A stretch of 64,000 nt of DNA from Streptomyces olivoverticillatus (lineage in GTDB: Bacteria; Actinomycetota; Actinomycetes; Streptomycetales; Streptomycetaceae): positions 575,246 to 639,245 of the forward strand of contig NZ_JACHJH010000004.1 in NCBI RefSeq assembly GCF_014203555.1. Reading direction: 5' to 3'. Below the pieces are notes generated by a model that was not told where the DNA came from, did not search any database, and was given only the letters and a program-made list of their open reading frames with translations. Shown piece by piece: positions 55,255 through 64,000 of this stretch. The stretch's first letter is position 1; every line of letters starts with the position of its first letter. The translations under genes were made by a program, and so were the position numbers.

Positions 55255-56220
55255 TCAGGCGGTGTGCGCGGGGGAGTCCGCCGGGTGAGGAGCCATCGGC
55301 AGCAGCGCGGCCATGCGCTCCTCGCACAGCTCCACCAGGCGCGCGTAGCCCTTCTTGCCCATCAGCTCGGTCAGCTCGGGCGCGTACGAGACGTACACCG
55401 GCTTGCCCGCGCCGTGAGCGGACCGCGCCGACGTGCACCACCAGTGCAGGTCGTGGCCGCCCGGGCCCCAGCCGCGCCGGTCGTACTCGCCGATCGTCAC
55501 CTGCAGCACCTGGGTGTCGTCCGGCCGGTCGATCCAGTCGTAGGTGCGCCGCACCGGCAGCTGCCAGCACACGTCCGGCTTGGTCTCCAGCGGCTCACGG
55601 CCTTCCTTCAGGGCCAGGATGTGCAGCGAGCAGCCCGCGCCGCCCGCGAAGCCGGGGCGGTTCTGGAAGATGCACGAGCCCTGCCAGCGCCGCGTCTGCC
55701 GCTCGCCGTCGTCGTCGAGCTGGGTCCAGCCGGTACCGGTGCCCTCCGCGTGGAACTGCCAGATGTCCGGCGTCAGCCGCGCCACGTGTCCGGCCACCCG
55801 CTTCTCGTCGTCCTCGTCCGAGAAGTGCGCGCCCAGCGTGCAGCAGCCGTCGTCGGCGCGCCCGGCCTGGATGCCCTGGCAGCCGCTGCCGAAGACGCAC
55901 GACCAGCGGGAGGTCAGCCACGTCAGGTCGCAGCGGAAGACCTGCTCGTCGTCGGCCGGGTCGGGGAATTCGACCCAGGCGCGGGCGAAGTCGAGCCCGA
56001 CCTCGTCGGGAACCCCGGAGGACGCCTTCACCTTTTTGACAGCCTTGGCAACCTTGTCCCGACCAGACGACTTGCCCTGATCAGACGACTTGCTCTGCTT
56101 GGCTGCCTTGTCCGGCTTGGCCGCCTTGGATCCCTTGTCCGGCTTACCGGAGCCCTTGACCTGCTGCTCTGGGGCGTTGTCCAGGACTTTGTCCGGTTTC
56201 GCCTTCTTCGTCTTCGCCAC
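55255..56220 (-). CDS. conserved Cys-rich actinobacterial protein with Lys-rich N-terminus
   Basis: The 321-residue protein has about 70 residues of Lys/Ser/Asp-rich low-complexity sequence (several KPDK units), then a Cys-rich domain: RCDLTWLTSRWSCVFGSGCQGI, DDGCCTLGAHFSDEDDEKRV, GSCIFQNRPGFAGGAGCSLHIL, VCWQLPVRRTY and WWCTS. About ten Cys and several His suggest a bound metal, resembling iron/zinc-chelating families such as DUF3109. It ends two bases from the convergent BACON gene. Function unknown. Confidence 0.75.
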   Translation of the reverse strand: MAKTKKAKPDKVLDNAPEQQVKGSGKPDKGSKAAKPDKAAKQSKSSDQGKSSGRDKVAKAVKKVKASSGVPDEVGLDFARAWVEFPDPADDEQVFRCDLTWLTSRWSCVFGSGCQGIQAGRADDGCCTLGAHFSDEDDEKRVAGHVARLTPDIWQFHAEGTGTGWTQLDDDGERQTRRWQGSCIFQNRPGFAGGAGCSLHILALKEGREPLETKPDVCWQLPVRRTYDWIDRPDDTQVLQVTIGEYDRRGWGPGGHDLHWWCTSARSAHGAGKPVYVSYAPELTELMGKKGYARLVELCEERMAALLPMAPHPADSPAHTA

Positions 56221-56265
56221 CCCTCAAGACTAAATGCCAACCACAACCGCAGTAGCGTTCAGGCC

Positions 56266-57198
56266 ATGAGACTCGGTGTCCTCGACGTGGGTTCGAATAC
56301 CGTCCACCTGTTGGTGGTCGACGCGCACCCCGGTGCCCGCCCCCTGCCGGCCCACTCGCACAAGGTCGAGCTGCGTCTGGCCGAACTCCTCGGCGACGAC
56401 GGCGCCATCAGCGACGCGGGCGTCGACCGGCTCGTCGCCGTCCTCGACGACGCCCAGCGCGCGGCCGAGGACAAGGGCGTGGAAGAAGTCCTGCCCTTCG
56501 CCACCTCCGCCATCCGCGAAGCCCCCAACGCCGACGCCGTCCTCGCCCGCGTCCAGGAGGAGACGGGCATCACCCTCTCCGTCCTCACCGGCGCCGAAGA
56601 GGCACGGCTCACCTTCCTGGCCGCCCGTCGCTGGTTCGGGTGGTCGGCCGGAAAACTCCTTGTGCTCGACATCGGTGGTGGCTCCCTGGAGGTCGCCTAC
56701 GGCCTCGACGAGGAACCCGACGCCGCCGCCTCCCTCCCGCTGGGCGCCGGCCGCCTCACCGCCGCCTGGCTCCCCGGCGACCCGCCCGACCCCGCCGACA
56801 TACGAGCGCTGCGCCGCCACGTCCGTACGGAGATCGCCCGCCGCGTCGGCGAATTCTCCCGGCACGGCGCCCCCGACCACACCGTCGCCACCTCCAAGAC
56901 CTTCAAACAGCTCGCCCGCATCGCCGGCGCCGCCCGCTCCTCCGAAGGCCTCTACACCGAGCGCAGGCTCACCCGCAAAGCCCTGCAGGACTGGGTGCCC
57001 AAGCTCGCCGGCATGACGACCGCCCAGCGCACCGCCCTGCCCGGAGTGTCCGACGGCAGGGCGCCCCAGCTGCTGGCGGGCGCGCTCGTCGCCGAGGCCG
57101 CCATGGAGCTGTTCGAGGTGGAGGAGCTGGAAATCTGCCCCTGGGCACTGCGCGAGGGCGTCATCCTGCGGCGGCTGGACCACCTGCCGGGAGCATGA
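56266..57198 (+). CDS. Ppx/GppA-family exopolyphosphatase
   Basis: The 310-residue ASKHA-fold protein shows LGVLDVGSNTVHLLVVDAHPG, VLPFATSAIREAPNAD, LTGAEEARLTFLAARRW and LLVLDIGGGSLEVAYG. It hydrolyses polyphosphate or (p)ppGpp; this short single-lobe-pair form is the actinobacterial type. TAGCGT (56253-56258) is 7 nt before ATG 56266. Its activity would link to phosphate storage and stringent control. Confidence 0.9.
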   Translation: MRLGVLDVGSNTVHLLVVDAHPGARPLPAHSHKVELRLAELLGDDGAISDAGVDRLVAVLDDAQRAAEDKGVEEVLPFATSAIREAPNADAVLARVQEETGITLSVLTGAEEARLTFLAARRWFGWSAGKLLVLDIGGGSLEVAYGLDEEPDAAASLPLGAGRLTAAWLPGDPPDPADIRALRRHVRTEIARRVGEFSRHGAPDHTVATSKTFKQLARIAGAARSSEGLYTERRLTRKALQDWVPKLAGMTTAQRTALPGVSDGRAPQLLAGALVAEAAMELFEVEELEICPWALREGVILRRLDHLPGA

Positions 57199-57308
57199 CC
57201 GGAAGCCGGCCTTCGGGGCTGTGACGCGAGCAAACGTGAGCGATCCCATGTGCGCCGTGTGACGGACCACCTGCCCGCCGTAGGAGAGGCGGTCGTACGC
57301 TGTCCCTC

Positions 57309-58133
57309 GTGACAGAGCCAGTCGTGCGCATTCCGGACGCGAAGGTCGCGCTGTCAACGGCATCGGTCTATCCCGAGTCGACGGCGACGGCCTTCGAGAT
57401 TGCCGCGCGCCTGGGCTACGACGGCGTCGAGGTCATGGTGTGGACCGACCCGGTCAGCCAGGACATCGAGGCGCTGCGCCGCCTCTCCGACTACCACCAG
57501 GTGCCCATCCTGGCCGTCCACGCCCCCTGTCTGCTGATCACCCAGCGCGTCTGGTCCACCGACCCCTGGGTCAAGCTCCAGCGCGCCCGCGCCGCCGCCG
57601 AGAAGCTCGGCGCGTCCACGGTCGTCGTCCACCCGCCCTTCCGCTGGCAGCGCTCCTACGCCCGCGACTTCGTCCGCGGCATCTGGCGAATGGCCGACGA
57701 GACGGACGTACGGTTCGCCGTCGAGAACATGTACCCCTGGCGCTACCGCGACCGCGAAATGCTCGCCTACGCGCCCGACTGGGACGTCACCAACGACGAC
57801 TACCGGCACTTCACCGTCGATCTCTCGCACACGGCGACCGCCCGTACGGACGCCCTCCAGATGATCGACCGGATGGGCGACAGACTCGCCCACATCCACC
57901 TCGCCGACGGCAACGGCTCCGCCAAGGACGAGCACCTCGTCCCCGGCCGGGGCAAACAGCCCTGCGCCGAGCTGCTCGAGCGCCTCGCGGTCAGCGGCTT
58001 CGACGGTCACATCGTGATCGAGGTCAACACCCGCCGGGCCATGTCCGCCGCCGAGCGCGAGGCCGACCTCGCCGAGGCCCTCGCCTACACGCGGCTCCAC
58101 CTCGCCTCGCCGACCGGCGCGGCCCGCCCGTGA
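57309..58133 (+). CDS. sugar phosphate isomerase/epimerase (xylose isomerase-like TIM barrel)
   Basis: The 274-residue protein has the AP-endonuclease 2/isomerase barrel: ALSTASVYPESTATAFEIAARLGYDGVEVMVW, VHAPCLLITQRVW, VHPPFRWQ, AVENMYPWRYRDRE, TVDLSHTATA, HIHLADGNGSAKDEHLVPGRG and VIEVNTRRA, giving the metal-binding Glu/Asp/His set. The substrate is unknown. TACGCT (57296-57301) is 7 nt before GTG 57309. Its stop overlaps the TetR gene (GTGA). Confidence 0.87.
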   Translation: MTEPVVRIPDAKVALSTASVYPESTATAFEIAARLGYDGVEVMVWTDPVSQDIEALRRLSDYHQVPILAVHAPCLLITQRVWSTDPWVKLQRARAAAEKLGASTVVVHPPFRWQRSYARDFVRGIWRMADETDVRFAVENMYPWRYRDREMLAYAPDWDVTNDDYRHFTVDLSHTATARTDALQMIDRMGDRLAHIHLADGNGSAKDEHLVPGRGKQPCAELLERLAVSGFDGHIVIEVNTRRAMSAAEREADLAEALAYTRLHLASPTGAARP

Positions 58134-58747
58134 CCGCTACCCCGGCCCCCCGCCGCCGCGGCCGCCCCGCCCGTACGGACACGGAGGAGGGCCCCGGCGC
58201 CCGCGAGCGCATCCTCGCCGCCGCCCGCGCCGAATTCGCCCGGCACGGCTACGACAAGGCCTCCATCCGCGGCATCGCCAAGGGCGCCGGGGTGGACCCG
58301 GCGCTTGTCCACCACTACTTCGGGCCCAAGGAAAAGATCTTCGCGGCCGCCGTCGAAGTGGATTTCGCGCCCGCCCTCGAAGCCCCGGCCGTCGTCGTTG
58401 CGAGCGGCAGGGAGCAGGTGGGGCAGCGGCTGACGAGCTTCTTCCTCCAGCTGTGGGAGGACCCCGTCAGCCGCGAGCCGCTCCTGGCGATCGTCCGCTC
58501 GGCGGTGGCCAACGAGACCGCCGCCACGGTCTTCCGCGATCTCGTCAGCAGCCGGCTGATGCTCAGGATCGCCGACGAGCTCGACGTCCCCGAGGCCGGA
58601 CTCCGCTCCGAGCTCGCGGCCGCCCAGCTGGTGGGCGTGACCATGCTCCGCTACGTGATCAAGGTCGAACCCCTGGCGTCGGCGGACCTCGACCAGGTGG
58701 TGGCCCTGGTGGCCCCCGCGGTACAGCGGCACCTGGCGGGCGACTGA
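58130..58747 (+). CDS. TetR/AcrR-family transcriptional regulator
   Basis: The 205-residue regulator has an AT-hook-like RRRGRPAR, then the TetR DNA-binding domain (RERILAAARAEFARHGYDKASIRGIAKGAGVDPALVHHYFGPKEKIFAAAV) and a ligand domain (VGQRLTSFFLQLWEDP and on). GTG 58130 is coupled to the isomerase stop. It may control the isomerase operon and the ilvD gene downstream, but no operator was found. Confidence 0.9.
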   Translation: MTATPAPRRRGRPARTDTEEGPGARERILAAARAEFARHGYDKASIRGIAKGAGVDPALVHHYFGPKEKIFAAAVEVDFAPALEAPAVVVASGREQVGQRLTSFFLQLWEDPVSREPLLAIVRSAVANETAATVFRDLVSSRLMLRIADELDVPEAGLRSELAAAQLVGVTMLRYVIKVEPLASADLDQVVALVAPAVQRHLAGD

Positions 58748-58884
58748 GGCACGGCTGAGGGGTACACCGGCCGGGACGCTTGTCTCATATTCCGGAACCC
58801 TGTCCACGCCTTGGATGACCGGCGTACCCTCGATGACTCAAGGTCCGGAAATTCGCACCCGCGCAAATCGAGGAGTGGAGCAGG

Positions 58885-60735
58885 ATGCCCGAGCTGAGGT
58901 CCCGCACCGTCACCCACGGCCGCAACATGGCGGGCGCCCGAGCCCTTCTGCGCGCCGCGGGCGTAGCGCGCGAGGACTTCGGCAAGCCGATCATCGCCGT
59001 CGCCAACAGCTTCACCGAATTCGTCCCCGGCCACACCCATCTCCAGCCGGTCGGCCGGATCGTCTCCGACGCCATCAAGGCGGCGGGCGGCATCCCCCGC
59101 GAGTTCAACACCATCGCCGTCGACGACGGCATCGCCATGGGCCACGGCGGCATGCTCTACTCGCTGCCCTCCCGCGACCTGATCGCCGACTCGGTCGAGT
59201 ACATGGTCGAGGCCCACTGCGCCGACGCGCTGATCTGCATCTCCAACTGCGACAAGATCACCCCGGGGATGCTCATGGCCGCCATGCGCCTGAACATCCC
59301 CGTCGTCTTCGTCTCCGGCGGCCCCATGGAAGCCGGCCAGGCCACCCTCGTCGACGGCACCGTCCGCAAGCTCGACCTCATCAACGCCATCGTCGACTCC
59401 GTCAACGAGAACGTCTCCGACGAGGACGTCCTGCGCATCGAGGAGAACGCCTGCCCGACCTGCGGCTCCTGCTCCGGCATGTTCACCGCCAACTCGATGA
59501 ACTGCCTCACCGAGGCCATCGGCCTCTCCCTCCCCGGCAACGGCTCGGTCCTCGCCACCCACACCGCCCGCAAGGCGCTCTACGAGAACGCCGGCCGCAC
59601 GGTCGTCGAGATCACCAAGCGGTACTACGAGCAGGACGACGAATCCGTCCTGCCCCGCAACATCGCCACCCGCGCCGCCTTCGAGAACGCCATGGCCCTC
59701 GACATCGCCATGGGCGGCTCCACCAACACGATCCTGCACCTGCTCGCCGCCGCCCAGGAGGCCGAGCTGGAGTACGACCTGACCGACATCGACCAGGTCT
59801 CGCGCCGCGTCCCCTGCCTCGCCAAGGTCGCCCCCAACGTCGCCCCCGGCGGCACGTACTACATGGAGGACATCCACCGCGCAGGCGGCATCCCCGCCAT
59901 CCTCGGCGAGCTCTACCGCGCCGGACTGCTCAACGAGGACGTGCACAGTGTCCACTCCGCCACCCTGGCCGAGTGGCTCAAGACCTGGGACGTGCGCGGT
60001 GGTTCACCGTCCGCCGAGGCCGTCGAGCTCTGGCATGCCGCCCCCGGCTGCGTCCGCTCCGCCACCGCCTTCTCCCAGTCCGAGCGGTGGGAGACCCTCG
60101 ACCTGGACGCGGCCGGCGGCTGCATCCGCTCCGCCGAGCACGCCTACTCCAAGGACGGCGGACTCGCCGTCCTCAGGGGCAACCTCGCCGTCGACGGCTG
60201 CGTCGTGAAGACCGCCGGCGTCGACGAGTCCATCTGGACGTTCGAGGGCCCGGCCGTCGTCTGCGAGTCGCAGGAAGAGGCCGTCGAGAAGATCCTCTCC
60301 AAGGTGGTGAAGGAAGGCGACGTCGTCGTCATCCGCTACGAGGGCCCGCGCGGCGGCCCCGGCATGCAGGAGATGCTCTACCCGACCTCCTTCCTCAAGG
60401 GCCGGGGCATGGGCAAGGCCTGCGCCCTGGTGACGGACGGCCGCTTCTCCGGCGGCACCTCGGGCCTCTCGATCGGCCACGCCTCCCCGGAGGCCGCCTC
60501 GGGCGGCACGATCGCCCTCGTCGAGGACGGCGACCGGATCCGCATCGACATCCCGGGCCGCTCGATCGAACTGCTCGTCCCTGAAGAGGAACTGGCGGCC
60601 CGTCGGGAGGCGCTCGGCGGCACGTACGCGCCCAAGAACCGCGAACGCAAGGTGTCCGCGGCACTGCGCGCCTACGCCGCCATGGCCACGAGCGCGGACA
60701 AGGGCGCGGTGCGGGACGTGAGCAAGCTCGGCTGA
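58885..60735 (+). CDS. ilvD: dihydroxy-acid dehydratase
   Basis: IlvD makes the 2-oxo acids for valine, leucine and isoleucine, using an iron-sulfur cluster. The 616-residue protein shows VTHGRNMAGARALLRAAG, CISNCDKITPGMLMAAMRLNIP, ENACPTCGSCSGMFTANSMNCL with cluster Cys, MGGSTNTILHLLAAA, YEGPRGGPGMQEMLYPT and TDGRFSGGTSGLSIGHASPEA. GGAG precedes ATG 58885. The 137 bases before it hold no evident leader peptide or T-box. Confidence 0.97.
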   Translation: MPELRSRTVTHGRNMAGARALLRAAGVAREDFGKPIIAVANSFTEFVPGHTHLQPVGRIVSDAIKAAGGIPREFNTIAVDDGIAMGHGGMLYSLPSRDLIADSVEYMVEAHCADALICISNCDKITPGMLMAAMRLNIPVVFVSGGPMEAGQATLVDGTVRKLDLINAIVDSVNENVSDEDVLRIEENACPTCGSCSGMFTANSMNCLTEAIGLSLPGNGSVLATHTARKALYENAGRTVVEITKRYYEQDDESVLPRNIATRAAFENAMALDIAMGGSTNTILHLLAAAQEAELEYDLTDIDQVSRRVPCLAKVAPNVAPGGTYYMEDIHRAGGIPAILGELYRAGLLNEDVHSVHSATLAEWLKTWDVRGGSPSAEAVELWHAAPGCVRSATAFSQSERWETLDLDAAGGCIRSAEHAYSKDGGLAVLRGNLAVDGCVVKTAGVDESIWTFEGPAVVCESQEEAVEKILSKVVKEGDVVVIRYEGPRGGPGMQEMLYPTSFLKGRGMGKACALVTDGRFSGGTSGLSIGHASPEAASGGTIALVEDGDRIRIDIPGRSIELLVPEEELAARREALGGTYAPKNRERKVSAALRAYAAMATSADKGAVRDVSKLG

Positions 60736-60754
60736 GCCTGCCGGCGCCGGGGAT

Positions 60755-62872
60755 TCACCGCCATCCCGCCGGGTCGTGCGCATCCACCGCGAACACCGTC
60801 CCGTCCGGCGCCGCCCCGAACACCTTCCCGTCCGCCACCACCGGCGCAGGAAGCAACTCCAGATAGCCCCGCCCGGCCCGCGCCAGGCGGGGCGACGTCT
60901 GCCCGAGCATCGTCCCGTGCGCTGCGTCCACGGCCAGCAGCCGGCCGTCCGCCGCGGAGAAGTACAGCCGGCCGTCGTCGGCCGGTACGAGCGCCGACGC
61001 ATTGGCCACCGACGTCTCCAGCCGCCACTTGGTGGCTTGTTGGCGCACATCCGCGGACGGCTCGGTATCGACCGCCGTCAGTCCGCCGTCCGACGACAGC
61101 AGGTAGACGACGGAGCCGTTCGCGACGACGCTCGTCGCCTCCACCGCCGCCGACAGCGGCACCCGCCGCTCACGCCCGATGCCCGGCGCATACCGCACAA
61201 CGGCCGAAACTCGCGTTTGAGAATCCGCCTCGCTCAAATAGAGGACAGCATGTGGCCCCGCGCCGACGGTCGTCAGATTGCCGTCCGCTGTCCAGTCCCA
61301 CACCGTCTTCCCCCGCAGCGGGTCGACCGCGACGACGCGCGTGTGACGCCCGTCGGGTGAGGGGGACACGGCATAGGCGGGCCCGCTGCCGTAGAAGGAG
61401 AAGACCGGCTTGATGCCGCCGGGCAGCTTGTGCCGCCACCGCTCCTGGTTGGTGGTGCCGTCGACCGCGGTGACCGTACTGTCGTCCGCAACCAGCAGTA
61501 CGACGTCACCCGCGTGATAAACCCGCCCGCCGTACCCGGACACATCACGCGTCCAGCGCTGCTTGCCCGTGGCCGGATCCAGTGCCGACAGCTCACGCTT
61601 GTCCGGCGACAGCGCGTGTACCAGCCCGCCGGAGACGACGGGCGCGCTCGGAGCACCATCGCCGGGCCCGACGGCCGCCCCGGCCCGCCGCCAGGCGACC
61701 TTGCCGTGGTCGGCATCCACACGCGCCGCGTGCACCCCGCGCGCAGCGCAGTACAGCGCACCCCTGTCATACGTACAGAACCCGGCGCGCACCCCGTCCC
61801 CCTGGCCCGCCGTCGCCGACGGCACGGACGCTTCCCACGGCTGCCAGGCGGATCCCGCGGGGCTCGGCCGCGTACGCAACGGCTGCCGCTGTCCGTCGAC
61901 CTCACTGGCCACCCAGCCGACCGCAACCGCCAGCACGACGGCCCCGGTGGCGGCGGCAGCGAGCCAGCGGGGACGGCGGAGGCGGGGGCGACGGGAGAGA
62001 CGAGAGGGCTTCGGGGGCGCCGGGGTTTCCACCGGCCGGTCCGCGCCTACGCTCGCGCCCGCGCTCGCACCTGCCGACGGAGGCAGCATGCGCATGATGG
62101 CGTCCGGCGTCGGGCGGGCGGCCGGATCCTTCGCGAGGCAGGCCCGGATCAGGGGAACGAGATCGCCGGGAACACCGGCCAGATCCGGCTCGTCGTGCAC
62201 GACCTGGTACGCGACGATGTACGGACTCTCCGACTCGAACGGCCCGCGCCCGGTCGACGCGTGCACCAGCAGCGAGGCCAGCGCGAACACATCGGCCGCG
62301 GGCCCGACCTCCCGCGGCCGCTGGAACTGCTCGGGCGCCATGAAAGGAGGCGTGCCGATCAGCTTCCCGGTCTCCGTGTGCAGCTCGCTGTCGTACGGGC
62401 GCGAGATACCGAAGTCGATGACCTTGGGGCCGTCCTCCGCGAGCAGCACATTGCTGGGCTTGAGGTCCCGGTGCACAACCCCCGCGCGATGGATGTCGCG
62501 CAGCGCCTCTGCCAGACCGGCCGCCAGCCGCCGCACACCGGCGGGGTCCAGCGGGCCGTTCCGCTTGACGCGCTCGGCGAGCGTGGGGCCGGGGATATAA
62601 AGGGTGGCCATCCAGGGACGTTCACCGTCCGGGTCGGCATCGACGACGGACGCGGTGAATGCTCCGCTCACCCGCCGCGCAGCTGCGACTTCCTGCCGGA
62701 ACCGCGCCCTGAATTCCGGGTCCACCGCGTACTCGGCGTGCACCACCTTGACGGCGAGCCGCAGCCCGCTCGCCGAACGCGCCAGATGCACCACGCCCAT
62801 GCCACCCGAGCCGAGCCGGCCCTCCAGCCGGTACTGACTCGCGTAATCAGGACCGTCCCCTGCCGGGCGCAT
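60755..62872 (-). CDS. membrane Ser/Thr protein kinase with extracytoplasmic PQQ-type beta-propeller
   Basis: The 705-residue receptor kinase has an N-terminal kinase domain (1-270): GRLGSGGMGVVHLA, Lys42 in LAVKVV, HRDLKPSN (Asp136), DFG at 153-155, GTPPFMAPEQ. A basic stretch and one membrane helix (about 300-320) lead to a propeller of WTRDV/WDWTAD-type PQQ repeats (about 350-700: LVHALSPDKRELSALDPATGKQRWTRDVSG). The outside domain probably senses a ligand. It ends 19 bases from ilvD and is divergent from a small SH3 protein. Confidence 0.92.
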   Translation of the reverse strand: MRPAGDGPDYASQYRLEGRLGSGGMGVVHLARSASGLRLAVKVVHAEYAVDPEFRARFRQEVAAARRVSGAFTASVVDADPDGERPWMATLYIPGPTLAERVKRNGPLDPAGVRRLAAGLAEALRDIHRAGVVHRDLKPSNVLLAEDGPKVIDFGISRPYDSELHTETGKLIGTPPFMAPEQFQRPREVGPAADVFALASLLVHASTGRGPFESESPYIVAYQVVHDEPDLAGVPGDLVPLIRACLAKDPAARPTPDAIMRMLPPSAGASAGASVGADRPVETPAPPKPSRLSRRPRLRRPRWLAAAATGAVVLAVAVGWVASEVDGQRQPLRTRPSPAGSAWQPWEASVPSATAGQGDGVRAGFCTYDRGALYCAARGVHAARVDADHGKVAWRRAGAAVGPGDGAPSAPVVSGGLVHALSPDKRELSALDPATGKQRWTRDVSGYGGRVYHAGDVVLLVADDSTVTAVDGTTNQERWRHKLPGGIKPVFSFYGSGPAYAVSPSPDGRHTRVVAVDPLRGKTVWDWTADGNLTTVGAGPHAVLYLSEADSQTRVSAVVRYAPGIGRERRVPLSAAVEATSVVANGSVVYLLSSDGGLTAVDTEPSADVRQQATKWRLETSVANASALVPADDGRLYFSAADGRLLAVDAAHGTMLGQTSPRLARAGRGYLELLPAPVVADGKVFGAAPDGTVFAVDAHDPAGWR

Positions 62873-63020
62873 GACCCCACCCCCGTGCCCCGTGTCATTT
62901 CGGCCGCATAGGGCGGCGTGCGGAGCCTAATCGATGAGGCTGGGCCAGCCGGGGAAGGCGTGCGGCGCGTTGCTAGCCTGCACATGTCATTCACTGATAC
63001 TTCGCGGGGGGAAGAACACC

Positions 63021-63275
63021 ATGACGTCGTACTACCCGATCGCCCCGGGCCACCAGGTGAACGTTCGCCGGGGGCCCAGCACCGACAGTGAACTCATCAA
63101 GGTCCTGCCCGAGGGCTCCAGCGTGCCGATCCGCTGCCAGACCCGCGGCGAAACGGTCTCCGGCCCGTGCGGCACCACCGACGTCTGGGACAGCATCGCG
63201 CCCGGCCAGTACGTCTCCGACGCTTTTGTGAAGACGGGCAGCAGCGGTTTCGTGGCGGTGCCCTGCGCGGGCTGA
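63021..63275 (+). CDS. small SH3-like protein
   Basis: The 84-residue protein is almost wholly a bacterial SH3 domain: HQVNVRRGPSTDSELIKVLPEGSSVPIRCQTRGETVSGPCGTTDVWDSI, with a Cys pair flanking the RT-like loop. No signal peptide is visible from ATG 63021, which has GGGGGGAAG 7 nt before it; an upstream Met at 62934 would add a Cys-rich unconvincing stretch. It is divergent from the receptor kinase. Partner unknown. Confidence 0.8.
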   Translation: MTSYYPIAPGHQVNVRRGPSTDSELIKVLPEGSSVPIRCQTRGETVSGPCGTTDVWDSIAPGQYVSDAFVKTGSSGFVAVPCAG

Positions 63276-63319
63276 GCGACGTGGGGCCCGGGTGAAGGCC
63301 GCGTGCCGATAATCGACGC

Positions 63320-63835
63320 ATGAGCGATGCGCACGAGACCACAGGCTCCGGCCCCGCGCCGGAGCCGATCCGTTTCTTCGGTACGACCTGGGTGAAACAC
63401 GACGGCGGCTACGCGCTGCGGCGTGCGGGCGTCGCAGCCGGAGCCCTGGCCCTGGCTGCCGCCGGCGCCCTCGTCCTGCGCCTCGCATATGAAGGGCTGG
63501 CCATCGCCAAGGTCGGCGGCCTGGTGAACGGCCTGGTCGTCATCGCCTTCGCCGTGTGCAACGCACTGGCCTTCCGCAAGACGTGGGAGGGCTTCCTCAG
63601 GCACCCGGCACCTGCCGCGGACGCGTCGGCGGAACGGTCGATGTACAGCATCAGGATGATCGGCTTCATCGGCGTGCTGCTCGCCTACTTCTTCCGCTGC
63701 TTCGTGGAGGCCCCGGGGGAGCGCCTGCACCGCAGCGAGTATGAGGAGGCCCGCGCCCGCCACGAACGCCGCCGCACCACCCGTACGGGCAACCCGGCGG
63801 CTCGCGCCCCCAAGGGGCGGCGCAAGCACCCCTGA
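63320..63835 (+). CDS. hypothetical protein with three membrane segments
   Basis: The 171-residue protein has membrane segments at about residues 37-55, 65-82 and 112-128 and a very basic C-terminus (HERRRTTRTGNPAARAPKGRRKHP). GATAAT (63308-63313) is 6 nt before ATG 63320, close to the -10 consensus and fitting a leaderless transcript. Function unknown. Confidence 0.75.
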   Translation: MSDAHETTGSGPAPEPIRFFGTTWVKHDGGYALRRAGVAAGALALAAAGALVLRLAYEGLAIAKVGGLVNGLVVIAFAVCNALAFRKTWEGFLRHPAPAADASAERSMYSIRMIGFIGVLLAYFFRCFVEAPGERLHRSEYEEARARHERRRTTRTGNPAARAPKGRRKHP

Positions 63836-64000
63836 ACCTGGTGTAGTGTTCTCCGAGTTGCCGCGGCGTCCGTGAGGGCGCGGGGGCGACACTTCGAGCC
63901 GCACCGGCGGCATCCACTACTGCACGGCCCCTGATCGGGATGAATTTCGGCATGCCGGAATTCGGAACGGGAAGGCCCGGGACTTCGATTAGGAGTCGCG
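63836..64000 (+). other. 165-base gene-free right end, possible promoter and leader of a gene beyond the window
   Basis: TAGTGT (63844-63849) could be a -10 box. CTCCGAGTTG near 63851 and the CGACACTTCGAG stretch near 63888 can pair imperfectly. GGCATGCCGG and GAATTCGG (63950-63968) form smaller palindromic patches. No open frame has support. The gene served is not visible. Confidence 0.25.

Overview
The window is about 72% G+C, with GTG/ATG starts, tightly overlapping cofactor operons, and the actinobacterial marker genes lsr2, clpC, disA-radA and the sigE-cseABC envelope-stress operon. This content and order match the conserved core of a Streptomyces chromosome. The assignment is by recognition of protein families, not by a database search. 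No rRNA, tRNA, CRISPR array, prophage or complete transposase gene was recognised.

Layout. 1-9.7 kb: a ThrE-type exporter (cut by the left edge), inorganic pyrophosphatase, a D,D-carboxypeptidase, a zinc metalloprotease, tilS, hpt, ftsH and folE. 9.8-16.5 kb: an esterase, an MprF-like membrane aminoacyltransferase with a sigma-E-type promoter, then folP, an NTF2-like gene, folB, folK and a small membrane protein. A short inverted-repeat element sits directly in front of folP and a hairpin of the same family closes the cluster. 16.5-20.2 kb: a glycine betaine/choline-type ABC transporter. 20.3-23.6 kb: a coiled-coil membrane protein, then an orphan nuoD paralogue behind a MidA/NDUFAF7-like methyltransferase. 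23.7-27.2 kb: a two-component pair and an ArsR-type repressor with a perfect palindromic operator.

27.4-32.7 kb is a coupled cofactor operon (DUF2520 oxidoreductase, panC, nadB, nadC, coaX) in which nadB and nadC share one uninterrupted frame. 32.8-36.8 kb: secreted and small proteins, a BlaI-type regulator, a GNAT acetyltransferase, lsr2, and a conserved gene overlapping the lsr2 3' end in antisense. 37.3-39.8 kb: clpC behind a 511-base leader with a SigR-like promoter.

39.9-43.4 kb is the main accessory island: a two-gene Trypco2 plus trypsin-NACHT-LRR system, a predicted NLR-like conflict/defence module. It is flanked by a M23 peptidase and the sigE-cseABC operon. 47.9-64 kb: mutY, a PPOx-like protein, disA-radA, a protein joining a sigma-like/zinc region to an extracytoplasmic BACON domain, a Ppx/GppA phosphatase, a TIM-barrel isomerase with TetR regulator, ilvD, a Ser/Thr kinase with a PQQ propeller sensor, and small envelope proteins.

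Themes. Many genes here govern the cell envelope and its stress response (sigE-cse, MprF-like protein, carboxypeptidase, M23 peptidase, FtsH, DisA). Many genes appear to start leaderless, with a TANNNT hexamer 6-7 nt before the start codon.
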